This document shows, in pieces, positions 25,836 to 36,190 of a DNA stretch of 64,000 nucleotides. The position numbers and the translations under genes were made by a program. Below the pieces are notes generated by a model. The model did no database searches, was not told the DNA's origin, and saw nothing but the letters and a program-made list of their open reading frames with translations. Source of the stretch: Dolomedes plantarius (taxonomy: Eukaryota > Arthropoda > Arachnida > Araneae > Dolomedidae). Position 1 is the stretch's first letter, and each line of letters starts with the position of its first letter. Location of the stretch: the NCBI GenBank assembly GCA_907164885.2, contig OU015490.1, positions 221,683,673 to 221,747,672 on the forward strand, in the 5' to 3' direction.

Positions 25836-27740
25836 AGAAAGATTTGTTATTTGGATTTTCTCAGAAAATTGTGGTCTTGGGCCTTACCATTATCTGACTG
25901 AAGGTGGACTGCAGGGAAATTGGCGTCTTAAAAATATTCATGAATAAAGATTTACAGAATTTTCTCATTTGGAATGCTACATTAAACGAACTCATATGTA
26001 ATCACTTTCTAAGTTACTCTTAAATAGGGGTAAATCACATATCGGGAGCTTCCTGTTCTTTTGGAAATGTATGAATGTACTGTTTGCTTTGCCCAGTAGG
26101 ACGTGTTTTAAGCAATTTTCTACACGAAATGGACAGTTTAATTTTTGCAATTTAAATTTAAAAGCTTAGAAGCCGTTGCAAAATTTTATCGGCAGTAACA
26201 ACTACATTCTTGGTTTCATAATTATTTATTAAGCTGTAACCTGACGATATACTGACATGTGCTCTTTCTGCATAACGATTGTATATTTGTGTACATTGCT
26301 ATATAATGGCAACGTCTCTTTAATCTACCCCAGATATTTAGACTCATTCATTAAGAAACTCGGTTCAGCAGTACACGAAATTGAAATAATATCCAAATCA
26401 TCCATTGTAGGAGATGTTCCACATCACAAACCTTTTTACCTGTAAATATTTTGCCATTAAGGCGTCGATCGTTACACATCTAATTGTTATATGCTAGATT
26501 CATCGGGAATTAATAGTTTTCCCTATTGTTCAGCAGTTTAAGGTACTTCTTTATAGGACAGTGTGTCTTCAGATTCATGACAGCATGAGGTTTGAGGTTT
26601 ACTGGGTTTTTGAGGGGCAAACACAAATTCATTTTTCAAATGTCTAGACTTAGATCAGATTTATCAGAAGTAACACCTTAACTTCCAAAAAGACGTCGTT
26701 GGAAAATGTACTGTAGTCCTCAGTTCTGACTATCTAATTTCATTGTGTTCTCCTATTCAACATAATTTACGTAAAAGTGGTCTTTAACTTTCACACTATA
26801 TTCTGCATAAAAATTATAAGGGGCATAGAATGTGGGAAAAGAACTGCGTATAAAATTAGCTTGTGTTAAATTCTCTTTTCCAAGCACATGATAAAAACAT
26901 ACAAAATACTGGCCGATGTAAATTGTAAAATTGAATGATATATAGTGAAACGCAAAAAAATATCTATGTGATTCTGAGGTAGACATTCCATAGTAATAAG
27001 TCCATAGTAATAAGTAACCATAGTAATAAGTAACCATACCATAGTAATAAGTAACATAAACTTCAGTACCGGTGACCGTACGTTATCTTAAGTTTTAAAA
27101 AATTAATTTTTAACACTTGTCTTAACCGGTTCATGTGAGAAAATATGGCTTAATGTACAAAACAAAACAGTTTAAAAAAATAGTTTACAAAAAAAAAAAA
27201 ACATATGAAGGAAATCCTATTATTCTATAGCCTTTATGGATAGGGTTAAATATTATCTTAAAGTATAGAAAAAATTCTCGAATATTTAAAAGAACTCATT
27301 TTTCTAGTTTTTTTATGAATCAATTTAAACATAATCTAGAAACGAGACAAGTTTATTTTGATTCTCATTTTATAAAACGAGAATGAATAAAAGGAGTTAA
27401 CAGCGATTTTTCGTAAATAACATTTTAAATTAAGAAAGGGGTGGACAAAAAATCAGAAGAAAACTTTTTAACAATTTTATGAACAATCGGGAAAATAAAG
27501 CTGGTAACTACAGCTATTTTTTTGGAATAATCCATTTATTTTTTACCATATTAGAAACCTTAATGTTTATGCATTGAATGTTGAATAGATAAGATTTTAA
27601 AGTTCCAGTTTTCGAACGAGTAGGGGCCATCTTATTCCAACAGAAAAATGCGAAAATATGGTAAATGATTAATATAAAAATTTGAAGGTTTTTCAAATTG
27701 TTGAACAAAATATACCTTATTTTAATATTTCGTTCCACAG
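25836..27740. other. AT-rich DNA, presumed intron or intergenic
   Basis: No exon that I can defend. It may be an intron of the gene ending at 27941. Confidence 0.35.
26985..27057. repeat. Short tandem repeat, CCATAGTAATAAGTAA unit
   Basis: About four to five copies of a 14-19 bp unit with core CATAGTAATAAGT. Confidence 0.8.
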
Positions 27741-27941
27741 TTTGGAAATCTTACGCGTTATCAGATCATGGGCATGTATTTTGGAGTATCCATCATTGTC
27801 GTGTACGATGTTGCCGAAATAGCTATCCTGGCGCTGTATGACTCGATAAAGAAACGCAAGGCCAGAACGCAAGAGACAGAAGTTACTGTATGGAAGAACC
27901 TTAAGGGGACTTGGAACCATTCAAATGGCGAAAATCGATGA
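27741..27941 (+). CDS. Candidate 3'-terminal exon of a DEG/ENaC-like channel (partial)
   Basis: An AG acceptor at 27739-27740, preceded by TTTCGTTCCAC, opens 66 codons ending in TGA at 27939-27941. The peptide has a hydrophobic stretch containing GMYFGVSIIVVYDVAEIAI, then a basic, hydrophilic tail (DSIKKRKARTQE). The G-x-S within it (GVS) followed by a V/L-rich helix with Asp/Glu is the layout of the second transmembrane segment of DEG/ENaC sodium channels. In those proteins this exon encodes the pore and the intracellular C-terminus. Codon use is balanced and no mobile-element feature overlaps it, unlike almost every other frame here. I found no upstream exon with certainty. The family call is by motif only; another membrane protein is possible. 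Confidence 0.5.
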   Translation, partial: FGNLTRYQIMGMYFGVSIIVVYDVAEIAILALYDSIKKRKARTQETEVTVWKNLKGTWNHSNGENR

Positions 27942-28029
27942 AGACATCGATTTTTCAAACTTTTGCTTAAAATGGAGTTTGACACCTCTAGTATAACTCA
28001 ACAAAGTCTTGAAACAATCAGATAAATAT

Positions 28030-28178
28030 CATTGACGGCTCCAGGGGGGGGGGGCAGTAGAGGCAATTGCCCCTCCCAAAAAATCCCAGCGTATTTTTTT
28101 TCATAGTCTAAAATTATATAATCGTATACCTAAAACTACCAAAGAAGTTTGAGTTTAAAATGAGACGATGTTTATTTC

Positions 28179-28231
<53 letters not shown>

Positions 28232-28285
28232 CCCTAAGAGCCGACACTGACCCCCCAAAAAAACTCTGGACTGGAGCCGCCCCTG
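28030..28285. mobile_element. hAT-type MITE (256 bp) with 8-bp TSD
   Basis: Perfect 8-bp duplications ATAAATAT flank it at 28022-28029 and 28286-28293. The left end reads CATTGACGGCTCCAG; the inverted right end reads CAGGGGCGGCTCCAG. The interior holds a run of ten Gs near 28044 and (AT)n at about 28182-28230. No coding. Confidence 0.88.
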
Positions 28286-28529
28286 ATAAATATAAATGTA
28301 GTAGAAAGGCTTTTAAATATTTCAAGTGCACTGACGGCTCTTTTAATGCCACGCCCACCTCAATGTTTAAAAAGCTTTACTCGTATGTAACCTCAATAGT
28401 TTTAATAAAAAAAACGCGCAAGAGAAAAAAATATGTTATGCTCTGACCATAATCATCATCAAAGTTGTTTGTTTGCATGTGCTTCGCTACTTTTGCTTGT
28501 TGTTTGCAAAATACAAATAAAAGTTTGCA

Positions 28530-28760
28530 CAGCACGATTTGGGCAAAGTGTCCAAAAGAAACATTTGTCAATAAACAGCGTGTAAAGCGTGTTATAATTG
28601 AATCTGTTTGGGAATTTAAGAAGGGTAGAGTTCGCACTATAGTGGAAACACAGAAATTATAAGGTTTGTGCATGGGAAATTCAACAAAAAAACTTGCTGC
28701 AACTTTGAATTATCGAAAACGACTATTTAGAAAACGACAGCAAAATTTTAGTGACAAACT
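28530..28760 (+). pseudogene. Weakly recognisable transposon-protein remnant
   Basis: The frame reads TIWAKCPKETFVNKQRV, then VIIESVWEFKKGRVRTIVE, then a stop, then KLAATLNYRKRLFRKRQQ. The CPK.TF....-V..A...FN.G pattern recalls an uncharacterised ORF common in invertebrate transposons. I cannot name it with confidence. Confidence 0.3.
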
Positions 28761-29392
28761 GGCTCTTAAGTAATTAAAAGAACAATAAATAAAAGAGAAA
28801 TATATTTTTCGGAAATTGTTTTGGCTTGTGTAGGATTCAAATGAAAGCTTGTAGTTCTATTTAATGTCTTCATATTGAATTGTGTTTGGTTTGATTTTAA
28901 AGGCATATGTCTAGGAAACAAGTGCAGTAAATATTAAAATAATTACAAATGTGTTTGAGGTTTTATTTCAGTTCTGTATTCTTTAAACTGCGTTTTCTCA
29001 GTTTGTATTTTTTCACAAAATCATAGTATTTAAATTCATAAAACTTCAATTTATATTCAAGATAGGAACTTGAACTTTTTTTTGTGTGTTCAATATGATC
29101 TGCTTAATTTAATTAGGGATGTATTTTGCTATATCTTCAGAAGATAAAATATTAAAAATCAAAAAGTATCAGAAATTATGTTTTTCTATGTTTTTCCATA
29201 AATGTAAACTTTTTAATTTTTTTCTCAAAAACCAATTGATTAATAGCAAAACCTATCCCTAAAGTTGTAAAACATACTATTATGAGTATTAAAAAATATT
29301 TGGTGACAAAAAATTGTTAAATAAAAGAGAAGATTAAATTTTAAAATCCCTAATTTTTTTTAAACATTCAATTTTTAAAATTTTATGTTAAA
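28761..29392. other. AT-rich DNA, nothing recognised
   Basis: No coding frame. It abuts the 3' end of Helitron copy 2. Confidence 0.5.
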
Positions 29393-29469
29393 CTAGCCGG
29401 AAACCGGCACTTCAAATTAAATACAACGGTCAATTTATGTAATTAATACCAAAGAAAATAAACAAATAT

Positions 29470-29564
<95 letters not shown>

Positions 29565-30238
29565 AATACGACGATCAATGTATACAATTGATGTAAAAAA
29601 AACATTTATAAAAAAGTCGTAAGGGATATTTTTATAGACAAAATAATGTAGAAGAAAATATTGAAATTAAATCTAATAAGACATACTAAAGAATATACTA
29701 TAGTCAATATATTATAGTCTGAGGATCATAAGTTTTACTGTATTTTAAATTTTTTTTTAATAATGTCCAATCGTCTGCCGCATTAACTAGAAAAAATATT
29801 TTTTTGTCTATTCCGTTATTATGCACGTGACGATAAATTTATTTAAAGTACCAGAAAAAGAAATCACGTGATCAGCATTTAATAAATTAAATTACAAAAA
29901 TTAATCTTTAAAAATTCACCAAAAATCAGAAAATGAATGTAAAGATTCGAAAAAATTTCATTTTAAAGGACTTTTTATCATTTTTCTTGTGATATAAATT
30001 GTATAACACTCAATTTATTATTGTAAATGCAAACCTAAAAAAAGTTATTAAAACAGCTTAAAATTTTAATTTTAAAAAATCAAAGAAGAATTTTTCAAAA
30101 ATCTTTCTTAGTGCACCCCTACACTATAAGAATAATCGCCATGCAAAATTTCAGCCTTTTACGTCATCAGTTTGGTCTGTGCGTTGTATGTCAGTCAGTG
30201 AATCAGTCAGTTACGGAACTGTTTTATATATATATAGA
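29393..30238 (-). mobile_element. Non-autonomous Helitron, copy 2
   Basis: Read on the minus strand, it starts TCTATATATATATA at 30238 after host A and ends CTAG at 29396-29393 before host T. The interior matches copy 1 (967-1791) along most of its length, including the CAGTTCCGTAACTG core near the 5' end and GCACTAAGAAAGATTTTTGA. A (TA)n run at about 29465-29561 has expanded inside it and is not in copy 1. No protein coding. Confidence 0.78.
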
Positions 30239-30639
30239 TTAATTTTTGTTTTTCATGTGAAAATTATTTTGTTTAGTAATAATCTTTAATAATATACACA
30301 TGAGATAAGAAAAAATCCTTAAATAAATAAAAAAATATTGGTCAAAAGGTGCCGAGTCCCCTCAAAATACCAGGATGGCAGACTCTTTTGTAAACGATCG
30401 AGGTTTTGACCGGTGGACGACAGTATATCGTTGGAGAGACAAATATTAATCAAGGCTTTTCATTTTATTACCCGGTATATTAAAAAGCAATTTGCCAGAA
30501 GATTTTATATGCAGGACTTTTCCATAGCTACTATTTAAGCCTACACGAGAGTATCTATAGCATGTTAAAAACAACCTTAAAAATTACTATTTTACTAATT
30601 ATATATGGAGCAAAATTGTACTTTCTTCGGTTGGAAACT

Positions 30640-30930
30640 GAATGCAATAAAGAGCTACAATCAATATCCTCGTATGGAGAGACAGAAACATAGCCACCTT
30701 CTGCTATATAAATCCCGGAAAAAAGGGGGAGACCTCTAAAGGTGACGTCTTGGGGGATCGTACAATCTCCCACCCTCTCTGACATCATAGAGGGACTCTC
30801 CGGTCTAATGATTTAACGATCCAAAATCCGGCTTAGACATGGAAGTATTTAATAGATCTTGTCGAGATTCGATCCGAGCACCATCAGCACCGAAAGCCAA
30901 CGCGCTACCACTAGACTAACTTGGGCCCTC
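30640..30930 (-). mobile_element. tRNA-derived SINE, family 2, copy a
   Basis: The minus-strand head is GGGCCCAAGTTAGTCTAGTG, then GTAGCGCGTTGGCTTTCGG, then a B box CGGATCGAATC. The 3' sequence after about 72 nt does not pair with GGGCCCA, so it is not a tRNA gene. The body extends to about 30640. Confidence 0.65.
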
Positions 30931-31029
30931 CATCAATCTTTTACACCACGATTGACCTTATAGTACATTTCAAAGAGTTATTGGTCATAAGGTGTAATTT
31001 CGGAAGCAAGATATTTTTTCCCTATGCGG

Positions 31030-31238
31030 CAGACGGTAACTGGGACAATATCCTTACCGCCATAGTACACCACAGTTTTGCTAGCCTTTTTATCATGGAG
31101 GCACCATATAGGTGGACTAGCATTATTCCCTATGAAGAGACGACACTAATGGAGGCTTTTAGTGGCGCGACGCCGGGATTCGACCATCCTCAGCACCGAA
31201 AACTAGCGAGCTGTACCACAGGCCCGCCACAAGCCCGG
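31030..31238 (-). mobile_element. tRNA-derived SINE-like element, copy b
   Basis: The minus strand begins near GGCGGGCCTGTGGTACAGC, then TAGTTTTCGGTGCTGAGGAT and the B-box-like GGTCGAATCCC. The head resembles copy a; the body differs. Confidence 0.55.
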
Positions 31239-32103
31239 AAGCATGATATAAATTTTACTCTTTGACTCAAGAAAGGGATATTTTAAAATTATCCACAGTG
31301 AACTTCATGAGCCAAGTGGGCTAAAATAATTATTAATATGCCAAAAAGAACAAGGAATACAAAATCTATAGTTCGGTAGTAATTTTTACAAACAAACATT
31401 GAATGAAACTACTGAAAAAGACACAGCGTAGCAAAATTGCGAGTTATAAAACCAAAAGCGAAGAGACACTCAGAAACATAATTGAAGCAAAATTTAGAAC
31501 AAATTAATTAAAATAATTGATAGAAATATAAGAATATAAGTAACTAAATTAAACGAAAATAGTGAGAGCGTAAGAAATTTATTTAGGCGTAAATACATTT
31601 CGTAGCTATCGATAAAGACAATACCAAATCGAAGGAATTAGGGCATGAAGAAAAATTTTCCCAGACATCCAATTAATCCAATTTGCTCTTTTTATTTCTT
31701 CACATGTAATTCTAATTAACGCTAAAAGCATACCATGAACAAAAACATCCTGAAATTCTAACACTTAAACTAATAAATTTTATGCTAAACTTAGATCAGA
31801 AATAATCCATATAAATCACCCTTATAAATCTGAAAACAGGGTTATCAGTGTACTACAAACATGTCGAAAAATTAATATGCCTTTTTAAAACATTAAAATT
31901 TTCTAAATAGTTTCATTTGCAAGCGTCTCATACAGTAAGAATAGTTTAAAAAGTACCTTTCCTTCATTTGAAAATTAAGGAAATTTGGGTGGTGCGACAG
32001 TAGACATACTTCCTCGCGGTGCACCCAGGGAACGTTTTTAAAATGGCTAAAAGGTCTACTACTTTGGCATGCGGCATCTAGTTATCTTATGACGCGTGTC
32101 TCA
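31239..32103. other. AT-rich DNA, nothing recognised
   Basis: No gene or repeat structure seen. Confidence 0.45.
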
Positions 32104-32111
32104 AATAAGAG

Positions 32112-32267
32112 CAGTGACGTAACTAGGTAGGGGCAACCAGAGCAAACGTCCCTGGGCCCCCGAGGTAAGGGGGGTCCGGGCTCCAGAAAACTATGTTTCA
32201 TTATTTACCAAGGGACCCCAATTTGATTCTTTGCCCCGGGGCCCCTAAATGCTTAGTTATGCCTCTG
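32112..32267. mobile_element. hAT-type MITE (156 bp) with perfect 8-bp TSD
   Basis: AATAAGAG is duplicated at 32104-32111 and 32268-32275. The left end reads CAGTGACGTAACTA and the inverted right end CAGAGGCATAACTA. The GC-rich interior has runs such as GGGCCCCC and GGGGCCCC. Confidence 0.92.
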
Positions 32268-32279
32268 AATAAGAGCTAG

Positions 32280-32520
32280 AGATATACCTTGGAAAGGAAA
32301 ATAGCAGACAAACCACGGGATAAAGCAGTAGCCAAGTTTAGGCTCGAAATTGGTGACGATTGCTTGGCGAGCCATCTCTATCGTGTTGGTATTCGTACCA
32401 GGCCAAATTGCGGGTTAAATTAAGAAATGGTCGGTCACACATCGGAAGGTACCTGGCGTTGCGTGGAGCTTCTGAGGTGGAGAAGTATTGGAACTCTAGA
32501 CGCCAAATGATGAGATATTT
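32280..32520 (+). pseudogene. LINE C-terminal domain scrap
   Basis: The frame reads DKAVAKFRLEIGDDCLASHL, then YRVGIRTRPNCGLN, a stop, then a shorter tail with WRCVELLRW. This recalls the cysteine-containing tail after RNase H in Jockey-like ORF2 proteins (FRL.TGHDCL..HL.RIG). It is short and interrupted. Confidence 0.45.
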
Positions 32521-33035
32521 ACTTTTCACGTTATACGATCACAGAGTTTTGTTCTGTTTGCAAAACGTCTGTCATATTCTTTGCCATTAGAAGTTTTAAA
32601 AAATTGAAATTAAGGTCGTTTTTGTATTTTCCTCTTTTCGTAAATTTATATGACTTTATTGCGCAAAAAAGTGGTGGTTGAGAAAAGAATTAAGATATAT
32701 TCTGAGACCCAGTTCTGTAACTACGCAGTTATTAATGTTTCTTAATTGAAGCGAAACATGTCAAAATATATTGCAAATCGTATGATACTGCATTTTAAGA
32801 TAAAATACACAATACAGACACGCAGATGAAAATTTCTCATTTTTATGCTTATGTAGGAGCTGAAAATGTTCGACTTAAGATGTGAAAATTTCACGGACTT
32901 TTAGCACACATTGAAAGAAACCGTTTCGTTGAATTGTTGTACAGTAGGGTGGAGAGAAAAAGGCAATTTTGCCAAATTCTTTCCTAATAGCGAAAATAAT
33001 TTGACCCAATCGTTCAAAAAGCGTATCCTAAAATA

Positions 33036-34573
33036 CACTCACTTCCAAAAGTTAAACACGGAGCGGTAAAATGCGAAAAAAATGAACAAGTACTGCTTTG
33101 ATTGACAGGAAATGCTGCAAGTATGTAGCTCTTTGTTTATTCATGAAACAAAACAAAGAATTACGTACAGATATAAAAAAAATATTGAATTTTCATAAAT
33201 TATAAGATGACGTCATATTTGCGTCATTAACAAAATGATGTTTAAATGCAAAACAAACAACAAAAACCGACATTAATAGGGTACGTGAGCACCCCTCACC
33301 TTCATACAAAGTGTACAGCGTGTGATCATGCTTGTTACGAGATGATCAACCATGCAATGTCCAGTAATCGCCATTCCTCCTGTAACTCAGTTTCTAAATC
33401 TCTGAGAGTGGATGGAGGTGGGAAACGTCTACATACAGCACGGCCGCGGGCATCCCAGAGATTTGCAATTGGATAAAGGTCGAGCGAGTAAGCCAGTCAC
33501 TCCATACGCGCAATTTCTTCACTCTCCAGAAATTCGTCAACGATGACAGCTCTATGGGGACGGGCATTATCGTCCATTAAAACGAAAGAAGAACCAACTG
33601 CTGCAGCGTACAGTTTCACAGTAGAGTCTAGGACGTCATCTCGATACCGTACAGCCGTCACAGAACCTCGTCTGTAGATGTGCAGGTCGGTGCGATATCC
33701 CAAAAAAATCCCTGCCCAGGCCATGATGCTTCCACCGCGGAATGCGTGATGTTCGGTGATGTTTTCGGTCCGATTGCGTGTGCTTTGTTCCCTCCAGACC
33801 CTTACACACTTATAATCGGGTTGTAAGGCAAATCTGGACTCATCTGTGAAAATAACGTTGCCCCAATCTGATACAGTCCAATTCACATGCTGGCGGCACC
33901 ACTTTAATCGTGTCCCTCTGGATTGGACATATAAAGGAAAACAAAATCGTGGTATCCGGGCGTACAGAACATTCATGTGTAGCCGTCGACGAACAGAAGT
34001 GGCAGATATCGTCTTACCAATGGCCGCTGCAACCATAGATGTCACACGTGTGGCGGTTGATCTTCGATTCTGCTTGGCTACAAAAGCAATATATCGATCT
34101 TCCGAGGGGGTCGTAACCCTTGGACGATCGGCTACAGGTCTTCGGACAACTGTTCGGCTGGTTTGGAATTGTTTCCATGCTCTTGAAATGACAGAATGAT
34201 GAACGCCGAAGAAAAAAGCAACATCTTTGATAGACTGTCCTGCTTCAATGCGTCCGACATCCCGCCAACAAGCATAATCTTCCATTCGTCTTCTGGAAGC
34301 CATAGAAACACGTCTAGCTTGAAAACAAGTCGTACGAATGTTCTAAACACCTTTCATTAGCACTTACATGCAACTCCTGTAATCCTTCACAATGCCGGAT
34401 TCTTATACGACTGCATGTTTTGCATATTTCTCGACGCGAAACCCTGATTGGCTGTTACCTAACATATTTGCATACTTCCTTCGACCTTTGCAGGAAATTT
34501 CAGCTTCTTTAATTCAGATTGGGTTACAGAAATTGACATTTTCCTCTCCGTGCTTAACTTTTGGAAGTGAGTG
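33036..34573 (-). mobile_element. Tc1-like element (1538 bp) nested in hAT copy 1
   Basis: The TIR begins CACTCACTTCCAAAAGTTAA and is mirrored at the right end over about 28 bp with one mismatch. TA flanks lie at 33034-33035 and 34574-34575. It is a different family from copies A-C. Confidence 0.92.
33390..34303 (-). pseudogene. Tc1-like transposase, inactivated
   Basis: It starts MASRRRMEDYACWRD at 34303. The N-terminal helix-turn-helix region includes QSIKDVAFFFGVHHSVISR and RPRVTTPSEDRYI. The catalytic core shows FTDESRFALQ and LMDDNARPH, so both aspartates are present. The long frame stops with TGA at 33497-33499, where Trp is expected (ARME*LAYSLDLYPIANLWD). The family motif SPDLNPIENLWD therefore reads with Ala in place of the catalytic Glu. 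Family-like reading goes on to about 33390. One nonsense codon and the missing Glu both abolish activity. The full-length family protein would be about 330-345 aa. Confidence 0.85.
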
Positions 34574-34698
34574 TATTTTTAATTTATTTTGAGTCTATAT
34601 ACCGGCGTATTTGATTTGAATTTCTTCAAATCTGATCCAATTTCTCTTTACAATATCATTTGTAACCGCGAAAAAGCGAGAAAGCAAAAATCAATTAA

Positions 34699-35985
34699 CC
34701 TATTTAGGACCGCGCCATGTTTCCTTTATTGGAAATGCACCAAACAGTTTTTTTAACACTTCTTAGAACATTAATTACACAAATAAGTTGTTTCCATAAA
34801 ATTAAATTTATTTTTACGAGAGTTACAAAATGTTGCGTTTTCGCAACATCAGTCCAAAGCGGTATAAAAATTTAAAATTATAATTAAAAAAAATTTTTTT
34901 TTAAATCTTTGAAACATTTAGCATGAAGAGGTACATTACACTTATTTCATACAGAAATTGTTTGAATTTTGCAGTGTTTAAATTTTTGTTTATTTTCACT
35001 ATTTTTAGTAATAATATGGCCCATAGGGTTTTTCCAAGTTTTGTTGAGAATTAGATTTTGATTTGAAGATGGTCTTCCAATATGTGAAGTTTTAGGTAAA
35101 ACAGGATCCATCTGCATTTCTTCAAGCATTTTTATCAAAGATATGGCTCTGTCAAAGATATAGATCTCTTAAACTCTAATAAACTTATTTTAGAATTCAT
35201 TACATCCATGTAGAGTCTCCATTTTCCCCATACAATATGCTCCTTTTTCTTACTATATTGCTTACTTTTACATTTATTAGAAAAAAAAAATGTCGATTTC
35301 ACCTGCAATGTCTTTAGGTAATTCGATATTTTCACATAAAATATTATCATCAATAGCTTCTTCATCCGTCAAATTATCCGGATCTGGAGGGATAATGGCG
35401 AATTATGGTTCCTCATTAGCTTCTGTTGAGGACGATTCTGAAATATCATCACCTAGCCCATGAAAATACTCCAATGTCTCTTCCAATGTCAAAAATCGCT
35501 TGTTTCTAGAGACAAACTTATTCGAAATGCAAACAATACCAATTTACTGCATGAAAAACTAGGCAGCACTAATAAAACACATTGGAAATAAGTAATACAC
35601 TTTGGACTGATGTTGCGTTTTCGCAACATTTTTAAAAATATGAATTTAGAAACATAAAAACAAAAATTATAATTTATCTGTTGAAGCCATTTTGTTCTTT
35701 AGTCTCTAGTAAACTCGGAACAAGCATTAAATCGGAAATTTAACATGCGCTGCTATCTAAGGTTATTATTTGAAAATAGTCATTTTTTTCCCTTTCAAAA
35801 CACTAGAAAAAAATTTTTTGTGGAAGTGCTAAAAGCGGGGAAATGAGGAAACAAACAAATTATTATGATCAATTGAAGTATAGAGAATAAAATAAAAATG
35901 TTACTTCACACGTACAAAATTTTTAACATGCCTTTAAAAATACAGAAATTAATGTTGCGTTTTCGCAACGCCAGTCTTAAATGGG
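34699..35985 (-). mobile_element. Internally deleted piggyBac element, copy 2 (1287 bp), complete ends
   Basis: TTAA flanks it at 34695-34698 and 35986-35989. The left TIR is CCTATTTAGGACCGCG; the inverted right TIR is CCCATTTAAGACTGGCG. The minus strand keeps the transposase N-terminal acidic region near 35350-35510 (TLEETLEYFHGL, PPDPDNLTDEEAIDD). It joins almost directly to the C-terminal region near 34920-35260 (KEHIVWGKWRLYMDV, ISLLEFKRS, GRPSS, degraded Cys-rich end). The catalytic core is deleted. The hairpin motif TGTTGCGTTTTCGCAACA occurs three times (34831, 35612, 35953). Confidence 0.9.
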
Positions 35986-36190
35986 TTAAGTAGCCAAAGA
36001 GCGGGTTTTTTTTTTGCAATCATATATGTGTGTTCAGGTCAATGTCCTTGGGTGGTCATTACTCCTCTGCCCGTGCGCATGTGCAAGAACACGCGCCATA
36101 CACACTTCTTTGGTCAGAATCAGTAATTTTCATCGATTATTGTTTTCAGTTCGGTCGTAACTAGAGTTTCGTTTGCTAATTGTTACAGAG

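Noticed and set aside
26257..26445. Upstream exon of the channel-like gene (YLDSFIKKLGSAVHEIEI)
   Set aside because: An acceptor-like CCCCAG precedes it, but the peptide does not fit a DEG/ENaC domain and there is no clear donor.
30858..30930. tRNA gene on the minus strand (good A and B boxes)
   Set aside because: The acceptor stem does not pair and the sequence continues into a SINE body. Same for 15990-16058, 44027-44095 and 50278-50355.
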